Shown here: in pieces, positions 1-8,568 of the stretch | Numbering within the stretch: position 1 is the stretch's first letter | Layout: each line of letters begins with the position of its first letter | Source of the DNA: Aquimonas sp041395245 | GTDB lineage: Bacteria > Pseudomonadota > Gammaproteobacteria > Xanthomonadales > Xanthomonadaceae | Length of the DNA: 64,000 nt | Reading direction: 5' to 3' | NCBI GenBank assembly: GCA_041395245.1 | Contig: JAWLAY010000004.1 | Coordinates: forward strand, 310,001 to 374,000 | Position numbers and translations under genes: made by a program | Notes under the pieces: generated by a model | The model's input: the letters and a program-made list of their open reading frames with translations, nothing else | What the model was told of the DNA's origin: nothing | The model's database searches: none

Positions 1-928
1 CAAGCGCCCCCGTTGCAGGCAGACCGCCGATCAATGCCGATGCGGTGTTGGCGATCCCCTGCGCCACCAACTCCACATTGGAACGATGACGACCACCCGT
101 CATGCCATCGGCGACCACAGCGGAAAGCAGCGATTCGACGCCCGCCAAAAAGGCAATGGTCAGGGCTGCAGGCAGCAACTCCGCAGTGCGCTCAAAGGGG
201 ATGTCTGGAAACGCTAGCACCGGCAATGCGGAAGGCAAGTCGCCGAAGGTGCTGCCAATCGTTGCCACCGGCAGCCACAGGCCCAGCAATCCCCCGACGA
301 CGACGACCAATAACAACGAAGGCCATGCCGGTCGATAGCGTTTCAGCGCCACAATCAGCACCAGACCGAGCAAGGTCATGAATGCCGCCCAAGGATTGAG
401 ACCCGAAGCGTGTTCGGCATACGCCTGCCATCGCTCAATGAACTCCGCGGGCACCTGGGCAATCGGCAAGCCCAGAGCGTCCTTGATCTGACTGCTGAAA
501 ATGGAAACGGCAATTCCAGCGGTGAACCCGGTGATCACAGGCTGCGGCATGTAGCGCATCAGCGCCCCTATGCGTAACAGGCCGGAAGCGATAAGGATCA
601 GTCCGGCAAGCAGCGTGCAAAGAATGAGGCCCTCGTATCCGAAGCGATCAATGACGTTGAACACCACCGGGATGAAGGCCGCCGTGGGGCCACCAATCTG
701 GACTCGGGAGCCGCCAAGAGCGGAGATCAGAAATCCCGCGACGATCGCGGTGTGCAAGCCACGCTCCGGCGTCGTTCCCGATGCAATGGCCAGGGCCATC
801 GCCAGGGGCAAGGCGACAACGGCGACGGTCAATCCCGCAATCAGGTCCGCACGGAAGCCCTGCAATCCGTAGCCGCGGCGGAGCACGCTGAGCAGCTTTG
901 GCGTGAACTCGCGCAGGACCGGCGACAT
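1..928 (-). CDS. SulP-family anion transporter, N-terminal part (runs off left edge)
   Basis: Inner-membrane anion (sulfate/bicarbonate-type) transporter of the SulP/SLC26 family. The visible 309 codons are the N-terminal membrane domain. After a short cytosolic start the chain reads FRADLIAGLTVAVVALPLAM, the typical SulP signature around TM1, followed by GGSRVQIGGPTAAF and MPQPVITGFTAG, which match the substrate-site and TM5 regions. The frame is open to base 1, so the rest of the membrane domain and any STAS domain lie outside the window. The start is 5 bases after the stop of the upstream lipoprotein gene, so the two probably form one transcript. The substrate cannot be read from sequence. 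The family call is firm. Confidence 0.88.
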   Translation of the reverse strand, partial: MSPVLREFTPKLLSVLRRGYGLQGFRADLIAGLTVAVVALPLAMALAIASGTTPERGLHTAIVAGFLISALGGSRVQIGGPTAAFIPVVFNVIDRFGYEGLILCTLLAGLILIASGLLRIGALMRYMPQPVITGFTAGIAVSIFSSQIKDALGLPIAQVPAEFIERWQAYAEHASGLNPWAAFMTLLGLVLIVALKRYRPAWPSLLLVVVVGGLLGLWLPVATIGSTFGDLPSALPVLAFPDIPFERTAELLPAALTIAFLAGVESLLSAVVADGMTGGRHRSNVELVAQGIANTASALIGGLPATGAL

Positions 929-933
929 GTCAG

Positions 934-1347
934 TCAGTGCGCATCCAGAGAATATAGACCTGAACGTAGCCACCATCGGCCAGCGGCAGCATCCCAGCGC
1001 CAGATCTGTCGGTCCAAAACCACCCGCTCGGTCTGCGTGTGCTTGTTGGCCAGGCGAATTTCCACCACCTGCGCCAGCTCGTCCTTACTCAGCGGTTCGC
1101 TGCCTTTGACGGTGTAGCCGGTGACTTGCCATTGCGCATAGCGGCCTCGCTCGACGGCCGGCAAAGGATGCAGACGACGCCACTCCGGGTCGATGAACTC
1201 CAGCGCGACATCCACCGGCTCCCAGCGGACTGCGCTGGCGTAGCGAAACAGGGTGGTATCCAGCGCTTGTTTCTGCGAGCCGGTACTGGCGCAGGCGGCA
1301 AGCAACAGGGCAAGAATGGCGACAACGAAAAGGCGTGTTCTGTTCAT
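934..1347 (-). CDS. Small lipoprotein of unknown function
   Basis: Predicted 137-residue lipoprotein. The N-terminus (MNRTRLFVVAILALLLAACAS) has a basic end, a hydrophobic stretch and a clear LAAC lipobox, so Cys19 should be lipidated. Ser at +2 suggests outer-membrane sorting by the usual rule. The mature part is about 118 residues with many Trp and Arg residues and alternating charged and hydrophobic stretches, as in a small beta-rich fold; I do not recognise a named domain. It lies just upstream of the SulP gene and is probably cotranscribed with it. No function is assigned. Confidence 0.72.
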   Translation of the reverse strand: MNRTRLFVVAILALLLAACASTGSQKQALDTTLFRYASAVRWEPVDVALEFIDPEWRRLHPLPAVERGRYAQWQVTGYTVKGSEPLSKDELAQVVEIRLANKHTQTERVVLDRQIWRWDAAAGRWWLRSGLYSLDAH

Positions 1348-1530
1348 GTCCGCATGATGCGCCGAAGTGTTTTGAACAGGGAAGAGGGCAGACGCATGTC
1401 GTGAGCCTGTCGCATGCCCCTGCTATCCTTGGCGTTTTCCGCAGCAGTACAGGGTGTCTGCTGCGGCGGTTTGGTTGTGGTGAGAAGGCTGGAGCGCCTT
1501 GTCACCTGATCACTTGTCTTGGGGAATCAC

Positions 1531-3696
1531 ATGTCACTCGTCCGACTCGGCGCGGCTGCGCTGTGCTTTGCTTTTTCCTTGTCCGCACAGGCGCAATTCA
1601 TTGCCCTGGATGGTTCGGGCAATCCGGAAAACTTCGATACGCTGACCAACAGCGGTACCGGTTCCAACCTGCCGAATGGCTGGTACTTCAACGAAACCAG
1701 CGCTTCGCACCCCACCACGTATGCCGCTGACGACGGCACGGCGATCTCGGGCGATGTCTATTCCTACGGAAGCAGCGGCAGCGTTGAGCGCGCGTTCGGC
1801 AGCATCCGATCCGGCAGCAATGCACCGACCATTGGTGCGCGTATTCAGAACACCAGCGGCAGCGGCTTCACCGACCTGCCCTTGCAGTACATCGGCGAAC
1901 AATGGCGCTTGGGTACAGTCGGTCGTGCGGATCGATTGGACTTCCAGTACAGCTTGAATGCGACCAGCTTGGTCGATGCCGCTGCAACGTGGGTCGATGT
2001 CGACGCGCTGGATTTCAATGCACCGGTCAGCACCGGCACGATCGGCCCTATCGACGGCAACGCCACGGCCAATCGTGTCGCCATCAGTGGCTCGATGGTT
2101 GGAATCAATCTCGCGCCGGGTGCGACGCTGTGGATCCGCTGGGTGGACTTCAACGCCACGAGCAACGACGACGGACTCGCCATCGACGACCTGAGCTTCG
2201 GTACGCCGGTCGATCTGCCGCCCGCGTTGAATTCGACCGCCCCCGCGGACAACGCCGTCGATGTACCGGTTGATCAGGTCGTGCGTCTGACCTTCAGCGA
2301 AGCGGTCGACATCGCCGATGGCACGCTCAGCTTTGTCTGCAACGGCCAATCCGTGCCGCACACGCGCTCGGCGGGACCCGTCGAGTACCTGTTGACGCCG
2401 ACCAGCCTGCTGCCGTTCAGCGCAAGCTGCGAGGTGGCCATTCCTGCGGCGGCAGTCACTGACCGTGATGGCGACAGCGACAGCTTGTCCGAAGCGGTCG
2501 CGCTGAACTTCACCACCACGGCCGATTTACCGCCCAGTGTGGTCTCGACCTCGCCTGCCGACGGTGCCCAGAGCGTGCCGGCGGTGAGCAGCATCGAAGT
2601 GCGTTTCAGCGAAGCGGTTAACCTCAGTGCCAGCGCGTTCAGCCTGTCCTGCGCGGAAAGCGGCAGCGTCGCGCTCAGCTTCCCATCCTCGGGAACGGTG
2701 ATCAGCGCTACGCCCGCCGCGCCGCTGAGCAATGGCGAACTCTGCAGCTTCAGCGTGCACGCGGCGCAGGTAAGCGATGCCAGCCTGCAGACCATGCTGG
2801 CCGACCTGAGCATCAGTTTCCGCATCGCTGCCGGTGCCAGCGGCTACTACGCCCAGGTCAATACCAGCAGCGCCGCGCAACTGCGCTGCTCGCTGCACGA
2901 GATCATCGACGATCACACCGTGCGCCCTTACGAATGGGTGGTGCTGGAAGAAGCCGATGCCGCCCCCGACGACGTGTGCGCCGCTGGCGCAGCCAGCGGT
3001 CAGAACTACATCCTGGATATCTACCGCAACCGTTGTTACGCCAAGCCCAGCCAGCGCTCCGGCGCCACCGGCCCGAACAACTACAACCGCGAACACACCT
3101 GGCCCAAGTCACTCGGCTTCCCGAACGAATCCAGCCCGCCGCATACCGACACCCACATGCTTCATCTGTCGGCCTCGGACTACAACTCGGACCGTGGCAA
3201 CAAACCGTTCGACAACTGCACAAGCGGCTGTACTGCGCTGCCCACCGACAGCAACGATGGCCGTAGCGGCACGAATTACGTGGCGGGTTCAGACGGCAAC
3301 GGTGGAACGTTCGAAGTATGGGACGGCATGAAGGGCAACATGGCGCGCGCGGTGTTCTACCTTGCCATTCGCTATGAAGGTGATGCCCACAGCAATGGCA
3401 CACCCGAACCCGATCTCGAACTCACCGACAACCGTGCCTGGATGACGGCATCGGGTGCCAACGGCAAGTTCTACATGGGTGTGTTGACCACGCTGCTGCA
3501 ATGGCACGCACTGGACCCGGTCGACGCGCGCGAGCTGGAACGCAACGAAGTCGTGTTCGGCATCCAGGGCAACCGCAACCCGTTTGTCGACCACCCCGAA
3601 TGGGCCACGGCCGAGCTGTTCAATTCGACCCAACCGAGCAGTTGCGAGTTGAATAACAGCCTGCCGCCCGAGGTGTTTCAGAACGGCTTCGAGTAA
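1531..3696 (+). CDS. Secreted endonuclease I (EndA/NucM) with Ig-like domains
   Basis: Extracellular or periplasmic non-specific DNA/RNA endonuclease of the EndA/NucM family, 721 residues. A signal peptide (about 1-20, cut after AQA) is followed by a beta-rich N-terminal domain (about 20-225), two Big_5-type Ig-like repeats (about 228-330 and 335-432, each opening with LPP and containing a TFSEAV/RFSEAV core) and the nuclease domain (about 440-700). The catalytic region reads YNREHTWPKS with His522 as predicted general base, followed by DTHML. E. coli EndA is only about 235 residues, so the first two thirds are extra. The ATG at 1531 has a TGGGGA Shine-Dalgarno; a TTG four codons earlier is less likely. 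The protein ends in PPEVFQNGFE, a tail I recall from secreted Lysobacterales proteins. Confidence 0.88.
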   Translation: MSLVRLGAAALCFAFSLSAQAQFIALDGSGNPENFDTLTNSGTGSNLPNGWYFNETSASHPTTYAADDGTAISGDVYSYGSSGSVERAFGSIRSGSNAPTIGARIQNTSGSGFTDLPLQYIGEQWRLGTVGRADRLDFQYSLNATSLVDAAATWVDVDALDFNAPVSTGTIGPIDGNATANRVAISGSMVGINLAPGATLWIRWVDFNATSNDDGLAIDDLSFGTPVDLPPALNSTAPADNAVDVPVDQVVRLTFSEAVDIADGTLSFVCNGQSVPHTRSAGPVEYLLTPTSLLPFSASCEVAIPAAAVTDRDGDSDSLSEAVALNFTTTADLPPSVVSTSPADGAQSVPAVSSIEVRFSEAVNLSASAFSLSCAESGSVALSFPSSGTVISATPAAPLSNGELCSFSVHAAQVSDASLQTMLADLSISFRIAAGASGYYAQVNTSSAAQLRCSLHEIIDDHTVRPYEWVVLEEADAAPDDVCAAGAASGQNYILDIYRNRCYAKPSQRSGATGPNNYNREHTWPKSLGFPNESSPPHTDTHMLHLSASDYNSDRGNKPFDNCTSGCTALPTDSNDGRSGTNYVAGSDGNGGTFEVWDGMKGNMARAVFYLAIRYEGDAHSNGTPEPDLELTDNRAWMTASGANGKFYMGVLTTLLQWHALDPVDARELERNEVVFGIQGNRNPFVDHPEWATAELFNSTQPSSCELNNSLPPEVFQNGFE

Positions 3697-3703
3697 TGCA
3701 TCC

Positions 3704-3736
3704 GTGATGGCCGGGCAGCGTTCGCCCGGCCATCAC
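3704..3736 (+). terminator. Strong hairpin after the EndA gene
   Basis: Perfect 13-bp inverted repeat (GTGATGGCCGGGC and its complement) with a 7-base loop, 7 bases after the endonuclease stop codon. There is no good T-run, so it is either a weak intrinsic terminator or an mRNA 3' end stabiliser. Confidence 0.6.
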
Positions 3737-3850
3737 TTCGGCATTTGCTAAAGTTGATCGTCGACCTCAGTCACGACGCGGCGAACCAATGCCGCCCGCG
3801 CCTGTCTGCATGCGACCTGTAGGCGGATAGCCCTCTTCCCGGACCGATCA

Positions 3851-6061
3851 ATGAACGTTCTGCTGCGCTGCCTGTTGCTGCTTCCCCTGTTACTGCTGTC
3901 CTCTCGCGTCCCGGCACTGGACGAATCGGATCTGCTGCCCATCGATGAGGCCTTCCAGGTCACCGCGCAGGCGTTGGATGCAGAATCGGTAGAGGTTCAT
4001 TGGCAGATCACCGAGGGCTACTACCTGTATCGGCATCGGATCAGCGTGCTGGTCGATGGCGAGGGCGTCGCAGGTGAACTCAGCCTGCCTAACGGCGAAG
4101 CCAAACATGACGAATTTTTTGGCGATGTGGAGACCTATCGCGGCAGCCTGACGGCGCGTCTGGATGGCGCTTCGGGCGATGCACAGGGAAAACTGCGGTT
4201 GAAGGTGCGCTACCAAGGTTGCGCCGATGTCGGCATCTGCTATCCGCCACACCAGAAGATCCTCGACGTCGCCCTGCCGCAAACCGCCGCAAACACCGCA
4301 TTGCAAGGCCTGCCGCCAGCGCCAATGACACCGCAGGGGCTGCCCTTCCTGGCCACACCGCAACCCGTTGCACCGTTGTTCCCCGCATCGACCGAAGCGG
4401 TCGACCGCGCTCCGCTGCCCGAGGATCAGGCATTCAAGTTTGAAGCCATCGCCATCGCCGCCGATGAGTTGCTGATGCGCTTCACGCCCGCCAAGGGCTA
4501 CTACCTCTACCAGGACCGCTCCTCCTTCCGCGTGCTGGAAGATGATGTTCAGGCGGGCAATGCAGCGTGGCCGCAAGGCAGTTCGCATCGCGACGAGCAC
4601 TTCGGCGAGGTTGTGGTGTATTTCGACGAGGTCGAAGTCCCGCTGCGCCTTGCACGCAACGAGGGCACGGCGCGACGCATCCGTCTGCTGGCCAGCTTCC
4701 AGGGTTGCCAGACCGACGGCATCTGCTATCCGCCGATGACACGCACACTGGACGTGGATCTACCTGCCGGAACGGTGCGCAAGGTTTCCATCGCGTCGCC
4801 CGCGTCGAGTAACAAGGCCCCCGCCAGTCTGGACGCAGGCGGCTGGTTGCTGGCCCTGTTGGGCGCGTTTATGGGCGGCGTCGTGCTCAACCTGATGCCT
4901 TGTGTGTTGCCGGTGCTGTCGTTCAAGGCCATTGGACTGGCAAAGAGTGGTGAAAGCCACGCCAAAGCGCGCGCCCATGCGCTCTGGTACACCGCGGGCG
5001 TATTGGCCAGCTTCATCGGTGTGGGCCTGCTCGCGATTGGTTTGCGAGCGGCCGGGCAAGCGCTGGGCTGGGGCTTCCAGTTGCAGCAGCCGGTCTTCGT
5101 GGCGGCCGTGGTCTATGTCATGTTCGCCGTTGGCCTGAGTCTGTCCGGTGTGGTCAGCTTCGGCGCGGGCCTGGCTGGCAGCGGGCAATCGCTGACCCAA
5201 CGCAGCGGTCCCGCAGGCGATTTCTTCACCGGCGTGCTAGCCGTCGTGGTCGCCAGTCCGTGCACGGCGCCCTTCATGGGCCCGGCGCTGGCGCTGGCAT
5301 TCGCGTCGTCATCGCTGACCGCGATGAGCATCTTCATCGCTCTCGGACTGGGCCTTGCCCTGCCCTTCCTGCTGATCGGATTCGTTCCCGCGCTGGCCCA
5401 GCGACTGCCAAAGCCCGGCGCGTGGATGGATACGCTGAAGCAGATCCTTGCTTTCCCGATGTATCTGACCGCGATCTGGCTGCTGTGGGTGCTGATCAAT
5501 CAACGCGGCGCGGATGCGGGCGGACTGGTACTGATCGGCCTGACCACGCTGGCAGCCGGACTCTGGTGGTGGGAGCGCCAACGCTATGGCGAATCGACCC
5601 TGCAGAAGATGCTCGCCGCGCTGCTGATCCTCGCCGCGTTGATTCCCTTGTGGCAGGTCTGGCGTCTGCCCGCGCTGCAGGCAGCCCAGGCGCAGGCGGA
5701 GTCACTCGCCGAAGTCTATTCCGCCGAGCGACTCGCGACCCTGCGCGCCGAGGGCAAACCGGTGTTCGTCAACATGACGGCGGATTGGTGCGCCACCTGC
5801 AAACTGAACGAGTCGCGCGTGCTGGCCCGTGATGCCTTTCAGCAAGCCATCAAGGACAGCGGCACGGTCTACCTCAAAGGCGACTGGACCAATGTCGATC
5901 CCGCCATCACGGCATTCCTCGATGCACACGGCGCCGTCGGCGTGCCGCTTTACGTGATGTTTCGACCCGGCGACGCCGAAGGCAGGGTGCTGCCCACCCT
6001 GCTTACCGAGGCCGAGGTGTTGGGCGCATTGCAAGCCACCGCGTCACCGGCATCGCCATGA
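3851..6061 (+). CDS. dsbD: Thiol:disulfide interchange protein DsbD with duplicated N-terminal domain
   Basis: Inner-membrane electron carrier that moves reducing power from cytosolic thioredoxin to periplasmic thiol proteins. After a signal peptide (1-22) there are two tandem alpha domains (about 25-140 and 185-300), each with the same GYYLY core and the same cysteine pair pattern (Cys124/Cys130 and Cys286/Cys292, both before CYPP). The eight-helix transmembrane part follows, with Cys351 in LMPCVLP and Cys471 in ASPCTAPF, then a C-terminal thioredoxin-like gamma domain with WCATC (Cys647/Cys650). At 736 residues it is about 170 longer than E. coli DsbD, accounted for by the second alpha domain. 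It overlaps tlpA by ATGA, so the two are translationally coupled. Confidence 0.95.
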   Translation: MNVLLRCLLLLPLLLLSSRVPALDESDLLPIDEAFQVTAQALDAESVEVHWQITEGYYLYRHRISVLVDGEGVAGELSLPNGEAKHDEFFGDVETYRGSLTARLDGASGDAQGKLRLKVRYQGCADVGICYPPHQKILDVALPQTAANTALQGLPPAPMTPQGLPFLATPQPVAPLFPASTEAVDRAPLPEDQAFKFEAIAIAADELLMRFTPAKGYYLYQDRSSFRVLEDDVQAGNAAWPQGSSHRDEHFGEVVVYFDEVEVPLRLARNEGTARRIRLLASFQGCQTDGICYPPMTRTLDVDLPAGTVRKVSIASPASSNKAPASLDAGGWLLALLGAFMGGVVLNLMPCVLPVLSFKAIGLAKSGESHAKARAHALWYTAGVLASFIGVGLLAIGLRAAGQALGWGFQLQQPVFVAAVVYVMFAVGLSLSGVVSFGAGLAGSGQSLTQRSGPAGDFFTGVLAVVVASPCTAPFMGPALALAFASSSLTAMSIFIALGLGLALPFLLIGFVPALAQRLPKPGAWMDTLKQILAFPMYLTAIWLLWVLINQRGADAGGLVLIGLTTLAAGLWWWERQRYGESTLQKMLAALLILAALIPLWQVWRLPALQAAQAQAESLAEVYSAERLATLRAEGKPVFVNMTADWCATCKLNESRVLARDAFQQAIKDSGTVYLKGDWTNVDPAITAFLDAHGAVGVPLYVMFRPGDAEGRVLPTLLTEAEVLGALQATASPASP

Positions 6062-6609
6062 CCCTGAAGAACATTCTGCTGATCCTCAGCCTGGCAGTGG
6101 TGGGCGGACTGGCCGGAGTCTGGGTTGGCGGCGTCGTGCATCAACCGCAGGGCACACCACCGCCACCCGGCACGCACATGCTGGCCGTCGGTGATGAGGC
6201 AGGCGATTTCCAATTGCCGGATCTGCAAGGTCGAATGCAGGCATTCAGCCAATGGCGCGGCAAGCCCGTACTGCTGAACTTCTGGGCAACCTGGTGCCCG
6301 CCCTGCATCGAGGAAATGCCCTTGCTGGACGGGGCGCATGCGGCCACCGGCGATGGACTGACGGTGATCGGCGTGGCACTGGATGACGCCGTCGCGGTAC
6401 AGCAGTTTCTTGCCAAGAATCCGGTCGCCTACCCGATTCTGCTGGCGGGCGACGCGGCCGAAGTGGACCTGTCGACCAGCTTCGGCAATGCCAAGTCGGT
6501 GTTGCCGTATTCCGTTTTGATTGATCGTGATGGGCGCATCCTGGCGCAGAAATTTGGCCTGCTGCGCGAGCACGATCTGCACGACTGGCGGCAAATGACC
6601 TTGAGGTAA
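6058..6609 (+). CDS. TlpA-family membrane-anchored thioredoxin
   Basis: Periplasmic thiol:disulfide reductase of the TlpA/ResA/CcmG group, 183 residues. A single N-terminal membrane anchor (about 5-26) is followed by a proline-rich linker and a thioredoxin fold. The active site reads FWATWCPPC (Cys80/Cys83), and the cis-proline loop region (VLPYSVLID) is present. Starting inside the dsbD stop codon (ATGA overlap), it is very likely a client or partner that DsbD keeps reduced, for example in cytochrome c maturation or repair of oxidised envelope proteins. The specific client cannot be told from the sequence. Confidence 0.9.
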   Translation: MTLKNILLILSLAVVGGLAGVWVGGVVHQPQGTPPPPGTHMLAVGDEAGDFQLPDLQGRMQAFSQWRGKPVLLNFWATWCPPCIEEMPLLDGAHAATGDGLTVIGVALDDAVAVQQFLAKNPVAYPILLAGDAAEVDLSTSFGNAKSVLPYSVLIDRDGRILAQKFGLLREHDLHDWRQMTLR

Positions 6610-6672
6610 GTCGATTTCCGTATCTCCTTGCGCATGCCGGACAATCATCGGTTCACAGCGCAGGGGAAGACC

Positions 6673-7860
6673 ATGAGCAGCGACGCGTACACCACGACAA
6701 GCACGCAATCCTGGGGCAGTCGGCTGATGCAATCGCTGGGCGGCCTGCTGGTCGGCGGGGCGCTGGGTATTGGCGCGGTCGTTCTGTTGTTCTGGAATGA
6801 AGGGCGCGCCGTGGATCGGGCGACAACGCTGGCACTCGGTGCCGACCGCGTCATCAGTGTGGCCGCAGACCGCGTCGATGCGGACAACGAAGGCACGCTG
6901 GTGCATGTCAGTGGCGCAACCACCGTTGAGGGCAGTCTGCGCGACCCGCTGTTCGGTATCGAACAGCCTGCCGTCCGGCTGCAGCGGCAGGTCGAGATGT
7001 ACCAATGGGTCGAGCGACGCGAATCGAAGACGCGCGAAAAGTTCGGTGGCGGCACCGAAACCGTGACTACCTATCACTACGAAAAAAAATGGTCGGATCG
7101 ACTACAGGACAGCACCGATTTCCAGGAGTCGTCCGCGCATCGCAACCCCTCGTCAATGCCGCTGGACGACGCCGACTGGACGGCGGAGACGGTCCGCCTT
7201 GGCGCATTTCGCCTGAACCCGGCGCAGATCGCCGAACTCGGTCCGAGCCACGCGCTGTCACTCAGCGGACTGTCCTTGCCGGGCAAGGTCGTCGACAAGC
7301 CGGTGATTGCGCGCGGCGAGCATCTGTTTCTGGGCAAGACGCCCGACGAACCGCGCGTGGGCGACTTGCGGGTGCGCTTCCAGTGGGTTGCTCCCGGTGA
7401 GGTCAGCGTGGTGGCAGCTCAACGTGGCGACAGTTTCGCGCCTTTGGCCACACCGACCGGTGAACTGGCCCTGCTGGAGAACGCACGCGTCGATGCGGCG
7501 TCGATGTTTGCCACGGCGCGACACAACAACACGATGCTGACCTGGCTGCTGCGGGGCGTCGGCCTGTTGTTGCTGTTCATCGGCTGGAAACTGGTGTTGA
7601 ACCCGCTGCGCACCTTCGCGGCCGTGGTGCCATTCTTTGCCCGCATCGTCGACTTCGGCACCAGTGTCGTCGCCATCGCACTGAGCCTGATGATCGGACT
7701 GTCCACCATGGCCTTGGCCTGGATGGCGGCAAGGCCGATGTTGTCGATGGCGCTGGTCGCCGCCGCGGTCGCCGTGGTGCTCTGGATGCTGCGTCGGCGT
7801 GGAGGTTCTGATCCGGCGCGTATGGGCCTGGCAAGTCCTCCGCCGCCACCGCCAGGCTGA
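6673..7860 (+). CDS. TMEM43 (LUMA) family membrane protein
   Basis: 395-residue protein of the TMEM43 family, known mainly from the animal nuclear/ER membrane protein LUMA but found in scattered bacteria. It has one N-terminal membrane helix (about 18-38, followed by FWNEGRAV, a family hallmark), a large soluble domain with the typical QVEMYQWVE stretch, and three to four closely spaced helices at the C-terminus. It ends in a proline-rich tail. The ATG at 6673 has an AGGGGAAG Shine-Dalgarno; the longer frame from 6628 would add residues that do not fit the family. It converges on the ABC ATPase gene with only 17 bases between. The bacterial role is unknown. Confidence 0.85.
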   Translation: MSSDAYTTTSTQSWGSRLMQSLGGLLVGGALGIGAVVLLFWNEGRAVDRATTLALGADRVISVAADRVDADNEGTLVHVSGATTVEGSLRDPLFGIEQPAVRLQRQVEMYQWVERRESKTREKFGGGTETVTTYHYEKKWSDRLQDSTDFQESSAHRNPSSMPLDDADWTAETVRLGAFRLNPAQIAELGPSHALSLSGLSLPGKVVDKPVIARGEHLFLGKTPDEPRVGDLRVRFQWVAPGEVSVVAAQRGDSFAPLATPTGELALLENARVDAASMFATARHNNTMLTWLLRGVGLLLLFIGWKLVLNPLRTFAAVVPFFARIVDFGTSVVAIALSLMIGLSTMALAWMAARPMLSMALVAAAVAVVLWMLRRRGGSDPARMGLASPPPPPPG

Positions 7861-7877
7861 GGTCGATTTTCCGGCGA

Positions 7878-8567
7878 TCAGTGCGCGGCGGGCGCGTCGA
7901 CCAATGTGCCTTTGTCGAGGTGCACGGTGCGTCGCGCGTATTCCGCCGCCTTGGGATCGTGGGTGACCATGATGATAGTCTTGCCGAACTCGGCATTCAG
8001 ACGCTGCAGCAAGCGCAGCACTTCATCGGCGGTCTTGCGATCCAGGTCACCGGTCGGCTCGTCGCAGATCAGCAATTGCGGGTCGGACACCAGCGCACGG
8101 GCAATCGCCACGCGCTGCTGCTGCCCGCCCGACAGCTCATTTGGCTTGTGGCGACCACGATCGGCCAGCCCGACCAGTTCCAGTGCAACGCGCGCCCGAT
8201 GGGCGCGCTCGGCGGCGCCCATCTCGGTTAGCAGCAAGGGCAATTCGACATTCTTCTGCGCGGTCAACACCGGCATCAGGTTGTAACTCTGAAAAATGAA
8301 ACCCACCGTTTCGGCACGCCAGCGCGCCAGTTCGTCGGCACCAAAATCGTCGATCCGTTGACCGTCGACCTTGAGCACCCCATCGGTCGGCGAGTCGATG
8401 CCCCCGATCAGGTTCAGCAAGGTGGTCTTGCCGGAACCCGATGGTCCCATCAGGGCGACGAAATCGCCGCGTGCGATGTCCAGATGGATGTGATGCAACA
8501 CTTCCACGCGTTGCTTGCCACGCACATACGTCTTGGTCAGATCACGGATTTCAACCAATGCGGGCAT
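7878..8567 (-). CDS. ABC transporter ATP-binding protein (MacB/LolD type)
   Basis: Cytosolic ATPase of an ABC exporter of the MacB/LolD/FtsE class, 229 residues. Walker A reads GPSGSGKTT, the signature is LSGGQQQRVAIARAL, Walker B LLICDEPTGDLD, and the H-loop MVTHDPKAA. It follows the adaptor gene with a 1-base gap, so both are one transcript. Such ATPases normally work with an FtsX/MacB-like permease encoded next to them. Here the next gene downstream is on the other strand and the next gene upstream is a peptidase, so the permease must be elsewhere or lost. Confidence 0.92.
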   Translation of the reverse strand: MPALVEIRDLTKTYVRGKQRVEVLHHIHLDIARGDFVALMGPSGSGKTTLLNLIGGIDSPTDGVLKVDGQRIDDFGADELARWRAETVGFIFQSYNLMPVLTAQKNVELPLLLTEMGAAERAHRARVALELVGLADRGRHKPNELSGGQQQRVAIARALVSDPQLLICDEPTGDLDRKTADEVLRLLQRLNAEFGKTIIMVTHDPKAAEYARRTVHLDKGTLVDAPAAH

Positions 8568-8568
8568 G

